A stretch of DNA of 64,000 nt from Tetracladium setigerum (GCA_031472005.1 PZJY01000009.1:310001-374000); one strand, 5' to 3'. Positions 22,392 through 34,403 are shown, numbered from the stretch's first letter. The notes: generated by a model from the sequence alone, not told the origin. Program-made: numbers and translations.

Positions 22392-22994
22392 ATGAATACC
22401 CACCAACGCCATGTCTCAAAGAAACCCTTCCCCGAGCCACAGGAACCCACCAACACCACATCCCAAAAGATAATTTCCTCTGGGCTAGAAAGTGATGATA
22501 GGCTCAGAGCTGAAATGTCTGCCACCGAATTCAGGGTATTCAACCGCCTAGCAGAGCAGATGAATGGCTTCCACACTGTCCTCCGCGCAAAATGGAATGA
22601 TCTATACGCCGGTACAGATCCCAAAGCAAAGAAACCGGCAACATCTCAAGTCATTGATTTGGGACTTCATTTTTGTCAACATTTGAAAGGACATCACGAT
22701 ATCGAAGAAGCGTACTGGTTCCCTGTCCTGGGCCGCAAGATGGAAGGCTTCAGGCCTGGACATTTCGCCACTCTGCAGCACAAGGAGATGCATAAGGGCC
22801 TCGACAAATTACAGCCGTATTTGGCTGCGTGTAAGCGAAAGGAACAAACGTTTCACAGGGCCGAGGCCCGAGAGATTTTAGATTCCTTCGGTGGAGTGCT
22901 CTGGAAGCATCTGGATGATGAGGTTGCGGAGTTGGGTGCTGAGAATATGATCAAGTACTGGACCAGGGAAGAGATGCAGCGAATGCCATTTTGA
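22392..22994 (+). CDS. Hemerythrin-like (HHE cation-binding) domain protein
   Basis: Single-exon gene, 200 residues. The first 40 residues are polar and probably disordered. A four-helix HHE-type di-iron domain follows, with the expected His/Glu ligands: HTVLRAKW on helix 1, FCQHLKGHHDIEEAYWFPVL on helix 2 (His, His and Glu), LQHKEMHKGLDKL on helix 3 and LWKHLDDEVAEL on helix 4. Such proteins bind iron and sense or buffer oxygen, NO or redox stress. The exact role here is unknown. It is intact. It lies at the right edge of the detoxification neighbourhood, divergent from the Ure2-like GST. Confidence 0.87.
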   Translation: MNTHQRHVSKKPFPEPQEPTNTTSQKIISSGLESDDRLRAEMSATEFRVFNRLAEQMNGFHTVLRAKWNDLYAGTDPKAKKPATSQVIDLGLHFCQHLKGHHDIEEAYWFPVLGRKMEGFRPGHFATLQHKEMHKGLDKLQPYLAACKRKEQTFHRAEAREILDSFGGVLWKHLDDEVAELGAENMIKYWTREEMQRMPF

Positions 22995-24785
22995 GCAGGA
23001 ATTTTAGGCATCGCCGAACCCTATACCTAGAGGAGGACAATGAGAGAAGCTACGAGGGTTTTCACTACATCCACTGATGTGGAGACCCGCCCCGAAAGAT
23101 GAGGAATGCTTATCAACGTGTTTGAGATATTTTACAGTGCTTTTGCGAGCATCTGGATGTTCTTTACTGGCGTTCATCCCGATGGTTATGTGGAATATTC
23201 ACCATATAATTTGGTATATGGGAATACACTTATAGTCTGTGGGATGGCTTGATTTGGGTATAGAAGAGATATTATAAAAGGTCTTTTGAAGGAGGTTCAG
23301 GATTCGACGAGGGGTTGTTTTGAAGGGCAAATTCATATTTTTTTCCTTTTCGCGTTGGGACATTAGACCAGAGGAATGAACTTGCTGAATAATTCTATCT
23401 TCTGTTCAGTTCAATCTTCCCTCTTTGTTCCCTCGCGAATTTCATTTTCGAACGGTTCATTTTGAGAGAGGAGTAAATTCACATAAAGTTATTCACCCTA
23501 GCCTTTCAATCTCCTCTTATACGGCCTTTATTACATGATTGGTTTTTGCACTCCTATTAAGGCTTCTCTTGAAATGTTACTTTAATTTATTTCTTATATA
23601 ACGATGCTAAGGCTTGCCGAATAGTCGCCCCACTACCGCACTGCCGATATCTTTGCCTTCTTCTTCCGAGTTAGCGATAGATATCTGCGACATCTCCTCG
23701 AATATAGGCTCTTATTTAGAGGTTCATAGTAGAATTTATTGTGCGAATAACATCTTTTACGTTGTATTGCGAAAAAGAAACCAGTCACGAGGCAGCAAGT
23801 CTATGGCTACTTTTTGAAAGACATTCCCCATAGATAAATATAACCACAATCATACGGTTATATATTTAGATAATAAATTTAATATTTCAAATTCTAGAAT
23901 ATAGTAGTAGTAGTGCTCTCAAAGCCGGCTACACCAACCTTCGCATCCGCAGCTTTCAAGAGACGTAAGCTAAGTATTCACTCCAAGCAGCTCTCTTGAA
24001 TCCATCGAATTGATTCTCTCACTCTACTCTAATACAAGAAAAATGCAATAACTTTCCCTGCGGTCCCTCGTGCTCAAACCATTTCAGCCTCGGATGCCCC
24101 AGATCTTCTATATCCAAGCCCACTAACACCTGTTCTTCCCTCGTGTATCCTTTCGTAATCGGTAAGTCACCGGCTCTTTTTCCTACTCCATATGTCCCAC
24201 CCCTTCATAAGTCATCCTCTACGGCTGTAAATACTCATCTTGGACCCAACTCAAGCGCGCATGACGCTTTCTATCTATTATTGCATCCATCCTACGACAA
24301 TATCGTCCTTCCAACCGGTTATAATTAGGATGGAGGATATGATCGAGATGAGTTAAAACCATCGAGACTCGCGGGGCAGGTATAGTGGAGGAGACAGGCA
24401 CGGTAAGCGAGGCGAGGAGGGTAAGATTGAATGCTAAGCGAGCACCACAACAGAAAGAAGTACGCATGAGGCGCAACGTTTCTATAAGAAAAAAAAAATA
24501 ATGTATAGCGACCATCCATGTTACGATATATTTATAGGACTATATTAGATCTTAAGAGCCTAAGGCTCGGGAGTGTGATGACCATCAGCAACTGCCTCAC
24601 ATGGTCCTGCACTTTTCGACCGTGAGATGTATAGTTTCAATCCACCTTTGTAGGAGTAGATTGTGCTCACAAAGGCCATTGTCAAATCTGGTCATAAAAG
24701 CTCATCTCCTTGACTTCCATCTCACTTGCAATATTCACCTTTTCAAACCTCCCAAAATCCTCGAAAATCAATTAGTAAAGCCGAA
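22995..24785. other. Gene-poor interval
   Basis: About 1.8 kb. Open frames here are short and lack domains. The part 23830-23910 is TA-rich, with AATATA runs and a short TAG trinucleotide repeat near 23903. No RNA gene or mobile element was recognised. Confidence 0.45.
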
Positions 24786-25549
24786 ATGTCCTCCCCTAGA
24801 AAAAGTCAAGCTTCAAACCAAGTCCACGATCAGAGCCAAGTCCAAACAACAGCTACCACTACTATGAAATCTCTCCAGACATTCAATCTATTCTCTCACC
24901 CTCCGGTCGAACTCCAAAAGATGATCTGATCGTTGGTCGACAACCCCCCAAATATAATCAAAATTCACGACCGACTGACAGATGATATCGATCTCTTTCG
25001 ACCCTTCTTTCGATCCTCTTACCGTCTACCACCACTTCTTCACACCTGCCAGTCGTCTTGTTCTGTTGCTTTAAAAGCACACACTTCCGCCTACGCCTCC
25101 AACCTCGTGAGTCGGGCAGATCCCATTAAACGCGGCATCTACATCGGCTTCCAGAAGGACGCATTGTGCTTTGAGAACCTCACTATGATGTATGACTTCT
25201 TCGGCATACACATTGAAGGCTTATCTCTGATTGAATCTATGCGCGTTGTTTCAGAGAGCATTTTAGGACGGCGAAGGTGGAAAAGAGGTTGGAATATCTG
25301 ATGTGGGAGGAGGAGGGAAGAAGAAGGACAATTGACACCAGATGGTTAACACCAGAGAACTTCAACAGAATGGGGAAGCTGAAGGAACTTATTTTTTTGA
25401 GAAATAGAGACTCGAGTGATTGTAAAGGAGCGGTAATTGTTAGAATCCTGAATTATGGAAGTTTTATTTTAGAGTTGTCGCCGACAGACAGGATGAAATT
25501 AAGTATGTCAATTTCACTGTCCCTGGTCTATTTTTCAGTAGTTTGGTAA
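24786..25549 (+). pseudogene. 2EXR-type domain gene, interrupted by a nonsense codon and a one-base frameshift
   Basis: Resembles fungal 2EXR-type proteins (unknown function, often in large lineage-specific families). The start at 24786 gives a Ser/Gln/Thr-rich leader, then TFNLFSHPPVELQKMI, the domain entry usually written F..F..LPPELR..IW. At the expected Trp there is TGA (24927-24929), a one-base change from TGG. After it the domain continues: NIIKIHDR, LPPLLHTCQSSCSVALKAH, FQKDALCFENL. A second break lies at the TTTT run near 25261-25264. The frame WKRGWNI stops, while the neighbouring frame reads VEKRLEYLMWEEEG and then LTPENFNRMGKLKELIFL. One extra T repairs this break but not the TGA. 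The true 3' end may extend past 25549 through another exon. Confidence 0.6.
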
Positions 25550-26693
25550 TGGAATAAAAAGATTGGAGTGGATTCGGTTAAAGGATCAGCGAATCACGAC
25601 AAATATGTGGAAAATTGGGGATGACAATTGTGCTCTCGTTTCTATGGAGAGAGGGGCGGAAGAGTTTTATTTGGTAAGTTTGACTTTCCTCGTCTATTTT
25701 CGATTGGAAGAAATCTACGGTACATGAAGCAGCTTTGCTAACACTATCGTGGACCTCAGCACATGCTCAATAGAAAAGACTGGGGTGAACCGAACTAAAT
25801 CTTTCGCTGCATGAAGTCTCTGGGGAAAGTTGGAAGTTTGAAACCAAATAAGTTGGCAAAACGAGAGGGACTGAAATTTGTACAATGGGCATGGAAAATC
25901 TCCTATGACAAATTTCCATGACTTCCTCTAACAGGAAATCAAAGTTTTGATAGGAATTGAAAGAACACTTACTTGCAAAACCACATTAGAATTCCGAGCA
26001 TTGTTGTTTCTATTTTGTGACTTGAAATTCCCGGAAGCTACGAGTCAAAACAAATAAGCTTCCATATGCCCCCTCCCCTCCAGGGATTCCTTTAATGTTT
26101 TGCAAATGTTTGATGTTAAAGTTTTTAGACGTTTGCATTAATTTCCTCCCACTTCACGCACGGCATGAGTTAGCGGTGAAACACCAGCCGAGGACCACTT
26201 CATAATCAGCACTTACAAGTTGCAACTGAAATCGTTCACTTTTTCGAAGCAAATGCCTTTTAACTCTGATTGAATGGCAGCCATGAATCTTCACGAATGC
26301 TTTTTTTAGGCAAGATACAGACGTGCAACGTGTTCAGTTATCAAGCCAACGACCTAGTTCATAGTCGAGGGCTCATAACCTATCTCCGAAGATTCCTCTT
26401 TACTATAAGAAGCTACTTCTATCGCTTCACTTCATCTACTTCTTTGTCTCTAGATGCTATTTCAGTTATCTGCAACTATCAATTTTTCGATACCCGCTCT
26501 CAAACATCGCTTAAACCTGGGACATTCTGATATGAGACTGCGATTCGCCTCTTACTAAAGATCGGAGATACCACGAGTATAATCCAAGAACGGCAGAAAC
26601 AATGCAGAAAGAGTTAATCTAGTTTGATTAAGATGTTTCTACATATGATATTTATTTTCTAGAGTGCATTCTAAACATCCAACGAAATCGCAC
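25550..26693. other. Interval downstream of the 2EXR-type gene
   Basis: About 1.1 kb with no convincing gene. The first 130 bases may still belong to a last exon of the 2EXR-type gene. The rest is AT-rich with short frames only. Confidence 0.4.
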
Positions 26694-29035
26694 TCAATAC
26701 AAAGTAATACAACTTCCCCACTCCCCCAACATCTGGCCAACAATAACAAATCCCCAAATCGGCGCTATAAAAACACTCCATGGCATGAATGCCAGCGCAA
26801 CAATATAGTTCGGAACAATCATGCCAAACATGACAAAGAAACCCTGCGACTTCTCCATAATGTAATTAGGCAGCCAAACCAAACACACTAGGATGTCTGA
26901 CACATCAAGGAGGGGCATAAGTAGACCGAGGATACTTCCGCTGCTCCACCAGAGAAGGATAATTACACGTTGCGTCAAAGAACTCGATCCCGGCTGGAAT
27001 GAGGATAATATCGCAATGATTATGATGGGGATACCACTGAGGAGCAGTCCAAAGCTTACAGGCAAGAGAGTTGATGTCCACGTTACGGGTGTAGTGGTTC
27101 TGGCAAAATGAATGGATGGGTAGTTGATGTCGTTCGTCGTGGGTGCGCCGATAATACGCGTGGTGCTCGTAATTGCAGCCTGTAGATGCTTCTGGGGTAT
27201 AGGATCATCGTAGCGCTGGAAGCGGGGACAAGACTGGTAGTATACAGTGGGTTCCAATATCTTCTCAGCCAGCTCGTTATGTGCCGGTGGTCTTGGCACG
27301 AGTGGCTTGCGCAATCTCTCTGGGAGTGTTCGAAGACTGCGGAAGAACCTTTGGGCTGCACGTGCAGTACGTTGTGGATGAAAGATTGCCCAGATCAACA
27401 GAGCAGCGCCATAGACCACGAGGATTAATTGATTGGCTATTATCGTTTCTTTTGGAAGCCTTGGATTTCTGTTCAGTTCTTTGAGATAGCGCCAGGTTCG
27501 CTGTGGGTGGCGGAAACAACAGTAGATGGCATAGTGTAACATCAACGCAGGATCTAACTTCAGCTCATCCTGCTGTTCTTTCATAGTACGTTGAGTGGGA
27601 TCAGAGGTGCGGGCGAAGAGATGTCTATCCCTCACGGATTCAGATTTTGAAATAACCTTGTACACACTCCTTCTCTCCTCCTGTCCAGTTTGCATCTGCA
27701 AATCCAATAAGTAGCTGTTGTCGGTTTGCCTTGAAAAAGCGGTACACGTTGCAGGAACCGTAGTCCTTGGAGAGCGTCGCTTGTTCCAAAGCATGAAGAG
27801 TGCAGTCGAAATGGCTCGCTTAATGGATGTAGGCAATATGCCTTTCCAGGTTGAGGCGAATCCGGATCTGTAGCCATTATCATCCGCGGGTCCGATGAGA
27901 GGTATGACCCGACCGACTACCCCATCAAACGCCCCCCCTGCCTTCTCTGCTTCGTCCATGATATCAAAGTGAACCATATACAGACTTGCATAATCAGGCG
28001 TAAGTAAATTGCTAAGGCCATTGCAGAAGGACATGATGGCATACGGCAGTGGCGTGAAGAAGAAGGATACGTATCCCCAGCGCTGAATTTGGTTGCTTCC
28101 ATGCCGATAAACGGTATAGTATGAGAAGACCAACTGGAAGACTGATGCTAGGATCTTCAAAATACTTCCACTTGACGCTATGCCACTTTTTTGATTGAAT
28201 AGTTGCGACATCGGCTCTGTAGTAGTCTGTTCCGAAAGTCCTGCGTCGTCCTCTTCGTGGTCGATGATATTTGAGATCCTCGGTACCACGATGGTATTCC
28301 GCGGAAGAACGGCGAATGAATAGCCCTGAGGAAGTCGATATGTACCATGGATATCGAATAGAAGAGTGTTAACTGTTGAACGTCCCCAGATTGTGTCAAA
28401 GAAAATCCACCAGCGCTGATCTTCCTTCAGCCACGTCGGATGATATATCTTGAAGGAAGCCGCTATTTATCTTCTTAGCCGCTTGGAAGTAACAAATAAA
28501 TTTCAAGGAAGCACTCACGCTTTTCAAGATGTCCCAAGTTCTCTGCCGCATCGTTGTTGGACGGTATCGCATCTTCAACTGAATCATGCGCAGCCAGAAC
28601 AACCTGAATGCTGTCACTCGTCCTTGGTCGCCAAGTAGAATTTCGCACGACAACACAGAGAGCCCCAGCACGACAAGCTTGATCAAGCTCCGACATGCCA
28701 AACCTCACACACCTCGCGATCGCATTGAGTCCTTTCATCAAGCCCGAGGTTGGAAACAGAAATGCAAGGAGCAAGTTGCAGATGGTAACGGGTAATGTCT
28801 CCCCAGGTACAGATTTGACTGTAACGACGTGTGCGACAAAGTTCCCGATGAAGAATTTGGCTAGACTAGTCCATGTTGTAGGCGGGCACAGGATTCGAGG
28901 ATTTCTATGCTGCGTCGTGCCATTGGGGACTTCGATTGGGAACGAGACGAGAGGTGTAGTTGGAGCGGCGACTAAACAAGGGAGGAATATAATCGTGCAT
29001 ACAAGCGAGAACCAAGTCAAAGCTCTCAACATCAT
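26694..29035 (-). CDS. Uncharacterised fungal multi-spanning membrane protein with signal peptide
   Basis: Two exons on the minus strand (29035-28519 and 28462-26694) joined by a 56-base GTGAGT...ATAG intron give 761 residues in frame. The N-terminus MMLRALTWFSLVCTIIFLPC is a signal peptide or first membrane segment. A hydrophobic stretch TICNLLLAFLFPTSGL follows. The middle has alternating soluble parts and helices (FFFTPLPYAIMSFCNGLSNL; LILVVYGAALLIWAIF). At least four strong helices cluster at the C-terminus: LPVSFGLLLSGIPIIIIAIL, VIILLWWSSGSILGLLMPLL, FFVMFGMIVPNYIVALAFM and WSVFIAPIWGFVIVG. A soluble segment with IYHPTWLKEDQRWWIFFDTI resembles large fungal-only membrane proteins of unknown role. 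I recognise no catalytic motif. It is intact. Confidence 0.8.
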
Positions 29036-29774
29036 TGTTATAATTTCAGAGTTTGCCAAAAACAATTTCTGATGTGATCGGAGAATAAAATCGAGATATC
29101 GATTTTTGGCTGGACGAGGCTTTGCCTATATAGAGAGAAGGAAAGCCAGAGCGCTGTGACGTAATAGAAGCCACAATATGCTCAGCCTTTGGATTCTTTT
29201 TAAGCCGCTTTACAAAAGTACCTACAGTAGCTTCCTCTTGCCTCGTTTCTAAATAGGCTTCGCGCCTTGCCTCACGCCATTAACCGCCATCGAATTCTTT
29301 TATGAGACAAGGTGTGACTGTGTACAAAAGAACAAGACTACAGGTGTTGGAAGGTCCTCAGTTGAACACAGACACCGTTGCACGTGTTGCTCTTGATGAC
29401 ATGAGTACCGCTAAAGTAGAGTTCATGCGGAACGACAGGTGGCTGCCACGAACTTGTATGCCGCCTCATGGATCAGCTTATACTAGTTTCTACTTTTTGC
29501 AAGAGCTATATTTGGCTATATAGAGAACCCTTAGACTCTCGATAGTCGATACTCAGTTTAATGGAATACGTCTAGGGTCGTACTCGTTCACAAACCTGAG
29601 AGCAGCATTTCGCATATATATAGGTGGCAACGCTATAATAAGTTCTACACTAACTCTAAAAATCTCTCTGGGGTCCAAGCTATTATTCTGTTTGGTTAAC
29701 GTCTTCATATCGTAGTACTAAAACTCGGGAAAATACAACAAAGTAAAATACTTCTAATCTCTACCACAACCACA
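29036..29774. other. Interval between two minus-strand genes
   Basis: About 740 bases: the upstream region of the membrane-protein gene and the 3' flank of the HET gene. No coding sequence is supported. Confidence 0.5.
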
Positions 29775-32042
29775 CTAAACAATGATGACATCTTGTTCCT
29801 CACCAGCATGTCTCCACAAGTACTCGGTTTCAGGTTGGCTTGGGTGTTCAGGATCATAGTGCGTATCCCCTTTCTGGAAATCAGCACATGATTCTGTGTA
29901 TATGCCCAATCTGATGAAGTAACGATCAGTCTCATTTTCGAGAGGATGCCCTCGAATTCGCTGCACAGGAAACAATACCAGTCCGAAATAGTCCATACTA
30001 TGGTCGTTCGGCTTACCCTCGTCAGATCTAAACCTTAGCTCACTCCGTATCAAGAGACAGGAAATATGATCTGCATCATCTGCTTCCCATCCCCAGGTGA
30101 TATCAAGCTCGGAATTTCCGTATTTATTATCATTTGCCTCGTCTATAGGTTGCGAGACCGCATCCTCCTTGAGGACAACAATGCGTTGACCCTGGTCACC
30201 CCTGCTGTCGAAAGTCGCCTGTCGCAGCTTGCAGTGCGCAAGTCGGCCTTTGACATGCAAATATGCGAGTTTGTTGTATATCGGTGTGAGGCTGGGGAAG
30301 CCATTCTGGGGTGGTATCCGTGCTACGGCAGCAGATGTTACCTTGCGGCAAGTAATTACACCAAACTTCTCACCTGGCTTCAAAATCAAGCCTGGTCTAG
30401 CTGAGCAGCCTTCCAGGCTGGCCCAGGACCATGAGGGAGCCTGCCAATTCATGTCCGCGTATTGGCGTGTGTTTGGGTTAGTGTGCCACAGAAGTTCTTC
30501 GTCCAGAAACTCGATCCACAAACCAAATGTGGCGTGCAATCCGAACTTGTTCTCAAAAATAGCAGCGATCCCTGCGATGGCAACCAGCCTGTCGGTTGTA
30601 TTTGTCAAATGCATAACGCCGTACGACTCTAGGATGAGCCACCAAATCTTTCGAATTGCAGTTGCGGCTTTAGGACCAGCTTGTAGCCCATCAAGTGCCG
30701 ATACTTCTGCAAACTTCGACTTGAGATCCCATGCTGTATGATTGAGGTTATCGCGACTGTTCTTATAATGTCCGTTATCAGCGCAGATATCGCCCTGCAG
30801 CTCGCAAGCAATGCCCGCACGACACTCCCAATGTATTCCCTTGGGCCCAAAATACACCGATCGAGGAGACAAGAATCGCTCTTGATAAAACCAAGCTCTT
30901 GAATCGATGTGGTAGTCACCCGGACGATTATGAGTATCTCTATCCCGGCACACGCGACTATTGGTAAGAGTAGCCCCGCAATTATTGACGTGCACGGTGT
31001 CCAAATCGCAGTTCATATATAGGAGCGGGTCGCGATGACACAGAAAGTTTTGTGTTGTATCTGTATAATTCGCCGCTGTGATGTTGATTGTGGAGCCGCC
31101 GTATACATCGTTCATGCGTGGAGCTTCTTGAGCAAAGTCACCGTCCGGCCCTTGGACGATGCATAATGCATCGATCCAAAGGTATCCTATTGACAAACCG
31201 CGGCATACCTTAATAGCATCCTGCGCAACAGGACTGAGGTGATCAAAAGGCACACGGACCATAAATTCTGCATAGTTCGTGCGAAGCAGCATCAGTTGGT
31301 CAACTGTTCCCCAGCAGTAGCTTAGCGTAGCGTATGGTGCAACAATGGAGTTGCCAGGAACCAGCTTGACGTTTATCGTATCGCCAAACTCAAGTTCGAG
31401 CAATCGGGTCGGCTTCGGTCCCGGTGTGTTGAGATTGCACGTTTGATGTTGAGTAGAGCAGGTGTGCATCCAGTGTCTAATCATGCGGAAGCACGCTGCA
31501 GAGCCGGTATAACGTGAGACTTGAGCATCTTTGAACGACTTTTGAATCGTATTCCTTGATACAAACTCTAAACTGTTGACGAATCTATCGAAGTCTTTCG
31601 ACTTGGCTCCGATTTTCCCAAGTGAGATGTAATGTACATCGCTCTGGTTTTTGTTCTTCCTGTAGCTGATATTCGCATAAATCGAGTCTCCGCAATCTTC
31701 CAGTGTGTCTTTCGGAAGTAGCAAGTCGCGTTCTGGATCACACAGCCCACCCAGAAACATGTAGCACAGGTGGCAGCCTTCCTTTGCCTCGTTGAGAAAC
31801 TCTTCTAATCCCGGATAACATTCGAGGATTGTGGAGCTCCTTTCCTCAGTTTCTTGACATCGCGATTTAACAAGGGCAGGTTCCAGTTCAGTGACCAGCT
31901 GCTTGCACCACTTGCCAAGCACATGGGGTGTGGCTGCAGCCTGCTCTGATCGGTCGGTACTCATTGGCGTAGCCATCCTCGTTTGAATCTGCTTCAGAAT
32001 AGGCAGCATGCTCGTTTGCCGGTGGTGCCGCACGATCCACAT
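29775..32042 (-). CDS. HET (heterokaryon incompatibility) domain protein
   Basis: Single-exon gene, 755 residues from the first ATG (32042). Later in-frame ATGs at 32009 and 31976 are equally possible starts. It carries the three HET-domain blocks: YATLSYCWGTVDQL near residue 237, YLWIDALCIVQ about 75 residues later, and MNDVYGGSTINITAANY. The pre-domain motif HWMHTCSTQHQTCN is typical. After the HET domain comes the usual long C-terminal region with SRAWFYQERFLSPRSVYFG and WQAPSWSWASLEG. HET proteins take part in non-self recognition and programmed cell death between incompatible strains. Whether this one does is not shown by the sequence. It lies at the edge of the gene-poor accessory stretch. 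It is intact. Confidence 0.9.
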   Translation of the reverse strand: MWIVRHHRQTSMLPILKQIQTRMATPMSTDRSEQAAATPHVLGKWCKQLVTELEPALVKSRCQETEERSSTILECYPGLEEFLNEAKEGCHLCYMFLGGLCDPERDLLLPKDTLEDCGDSIYANISYRKNKNQSDVHYISLGKIGAKSKDFDRFVNSLEFVSRNTIQKSFKDAQVSRYTGSAACFRMIRHWMHTCSTQHQTCNLNTPGPKPTRLLELEFGDTINVKLVPGNSIVAPYATLSYCWGTVDQLMLLRTNYAEFMVRVPFDHLSPVAQDAIKVCRGLSIGYLWIDALCIVQGPDGDFAQEAPRMNDVYGGSTINITAANYTDTTQNFLCHRDPLLYMNCDLDTVHVNNCGATLTNSRVCRDRDTHNRPGDYHIDSRAWFYQERFLSPRSVYFGPKGIHWECRAGIACELQGDICADNGHYKNSRDNLNHTAWDLKSKFAEVSALDGLQAGPKAATAIRKIWWLILESYGVMHLTNTTDRLVAIAGIAAIFENKFGLHATFGLWIEFLDEELLWHTNPNTRQYADMNWQAPSWSWASLEGCSARPGLILKPGEKFGVITCRKVTSAAVARIPPQNGFPSLTPIYNKLAYLHVKGRLAHCKLRQATFDSRGDQGQRIVVLKEDAVSQPIDEANDNKYGNSELDITWGWEADDADHISCLLIRSELRFRSDEGKPNDHSMDYFGLVLFPVQRIRGHPLENETDRYFIRLGIYTESCADFQKGDTHYDPEHPSQPETEYLWRHAGEEQDVIIV

Positions 32043-34403
32043 GTTAGCGACAACGTGATGTTGGATATTGGGTATGAGATGAGTCGAATCGCGCGAAGTT
32101 GATACTTCAACTGTCGTCGTGTCAAGCTGTTGTTGTTGTGACTGATACAAGGAGCAGCGGGGAAAGGCTGAGGATGCATTGTCAGCAGCAGCTCGCTAAG
32201 GCGACAGGGGCTGCCGACTGGACGTCTCAAACGATGTATTGAGAGTGTTTGATTGATCCCTTTGAGGCCGCTGGTGGCAGCATACAAAGACTAACAACTA
32301 AGCTGATGGATGCCTAAAGAAATTAATAAATACAAAAGAAACAGCTCTTGTGATTAGAAGCAACCAACACCACCTGATCTCAAAACCCACCGCTTCACAC
32401 TTCCTAGCCAGCAGTGCATCACCAAATCGGGTCAACCATGTAGATGACGGAATGACGCAAAAGTGAGCGTGAATAGCAGCATGCTGTTGAAACTTGCTAT
32501 TGACTCTCAACGTTCAAAGTGTGACGCCAGTGGTTGCATTGCAAATGACTCCGATGAGCTCCGTGAACTCCAGTCCGCGGCTCTTTCTCGTGGGACTAAA
32601 CTCCCACCCGAAAGATATCAAGAGGACTGGGGCATATCATCATCATTAATGAGAGAGGCGGTGCACGGTATGTTGACGGTCTCATATGAGATGTGTGGAG
32701 CTGATCTTGGAAGAGATGGCATACAGCAGACTGGGACCACCGACGAACTATATCGTCCTGCTCCATGCGGAAAAGACAATCCTTTCCAAATTTCAATGGC
32801 TTTCTGGGATAGTAGCGACACAGCTTTGGAAGATGATCTTCTAGGTACGTGATCATAGGCCTGCTCTACCTATCAAGGTGATGGGCACATTTATGGGCTC
32901 AGCGCAAGTACTAAGTGAGAACTGCAAACAGCAGATATGACAAACTATGGATTGGATGGTATTCAGATCTTGATATAGAGAGAGAAAGAGCCGGATTCTG
33001 ATACGCTCTTTGCATCGATGACGCTGGAGATGGCAAAGGTCTACCTTGTACGGATGGCTCCTGTGAAGTGAAGGACAGAGATATAGAGCTGGTGATAGAC
33101 AGGTTGCGTCTCCCCCACCGAAGCCGATGCCGCCTCTGGCTCCTGGCACCAAGAGAAAGATGGTTGCGGCGAATGGCCGTAGTATCGTAGATGTCAGGAA
33201 CGAGGAGACCTTGGATTTTAAGATCCCAGCGACTTGCAAGATCTTCTCTCGAGTTAAATGACAAAGTTGGCGTGGGATGTTCAAAACGCCATCTATCGTA
33301 AACCCTTTCGACCTTAAAGATGGCAAACAACTCATAATTTCAAGCAGACTCTTCCGATGTTTCTTCGTCTAAATCGTTGGACATAATCCATCATAGTCAA
33401 GCCTGCAGATCTGTATCCGGGTTTAGTGACTCAGTGAGCTCGTCCATAGAGTCAGATTTACCACGGCCTCTGTCGTCGCTTGACTGGTTCAAGAAAATGT
33501 GTTGATTCATTCCGCAATAGCCTCGAAAACGCGAACAGACGCGTGTTATCTGGAAGACAAAGGTGTCTGGTTGAGCGCAGGTCTTTCCATAAACAAGTAG
33601 GGGGCCAAAGCAAGCACGCAAGCAGCTATTCAGGGGTTGGGCGAGAACATTTAAACAATTGATGCAGTTAAATAACAATAATTTCATAAAAGTAACGCTG
33701 CACAAATGGATAAAATAAAAGCATCAGATATGAGCATACTCGTGAATAACACAGTCATCGCTTGATGCCTTGTGATGGTGATGGTGATGGAAATATATAT
33801 CTTCTCGCTCTCCTGATGAGTCAGAAGGTGAATGGAACGAAGATGCAGCATCCAAGCGTGAAGTCAATGGTTGGCGACAAATGGTGCGCCAAGACTTTCC
33901 AGTACCAAAAAAGCCTAGCGCCCTTTAAGCCTCATTTTCGCCGTTCTACTTTCAGGCCCCCAGACAAAGATCGCGAAACAGAGACAGAATCTCGACTCCT
34001 GTCGCATCCTCTCCATCATCAACAAGCCAACAACCACCTACCTGCCCGAGAGTCGCGCGTCACGAACCGCGAATTTCGGTCTGCCAGCCTTTCTCACGAG
34101 TTCACGAGAAAGAAGATACCCACTGTCCTTACGCCCTGCCCGTCGTCTCGCTCCTTTCCTCACGGCCAGGCATCTGAGCTTTTTCAGTAGGCCATTTGGC
34201 CCAGGTCGCCATCAGCGCCATCGCGGCGACGACACTCCTTTTCACCTTCCAGCGCCTCGATTCTGCTTATCTGCAGCGGTAGCTTGCCCTTCATCCTAAT
34301 CGCTGCGATTCCATCGAGATATACAACTTGCCGACCGCGACCCGCCCCTTCTTTTGCCACTTGCACGCACCAAGTTTGAAGGAGAACAACATCCATCTTC
34401 ATC
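32043..34403. other. Interval between HET gene and RPB1, including the RPB1 promoter
   Basis: About 2.4 kb. The left part holds one doubtful plus-strand reading frame (32481-32852, listed separately). A minus-strand frame at 32853-33335 lacks a clear start and domain. A TGATGG repeat lies at 33773-33790. The right 350 bases are rich in C and T, typical of a strong fungal promoter and leader before RPB1. Confidence 0.45.
32481..32852 (+). CDS. Doubtful small hypothetical protein
   Basis: A 123-codon open frame starting MLLKLAIDSQRSKCD and ending ...TALEDDLLGT. Its right end coincides with a GTACGT donor-like site, so it could be a first exon. The opposite strand is also open. Composition is mildly coding-like (mixed acidic and polar residues), but I recognise no domain. 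Listed only as a possibility. Confidence 0.2.
   Translation: MLLKLAIDSQRSKCDASGCIANDSDELRELQSAALSRGTKLPPERYQEDWGISSSLMREAVHGMLTVSYEMCGADLGRDGIQQTGTTDELYRPAPCGKDNPFQISMAFWDSSDTALEDDLLGT

Noticed and set aside
32853..33335. 160-codon minus-strand frame
   Set aside because: No ATG at its start, several overlapping frames, no domain.
33762..34190. 142-codon plus-strand frame before RPB1
   Set aside because: Low-complexity, lies in the CT-rich promoter/leader, no domain.
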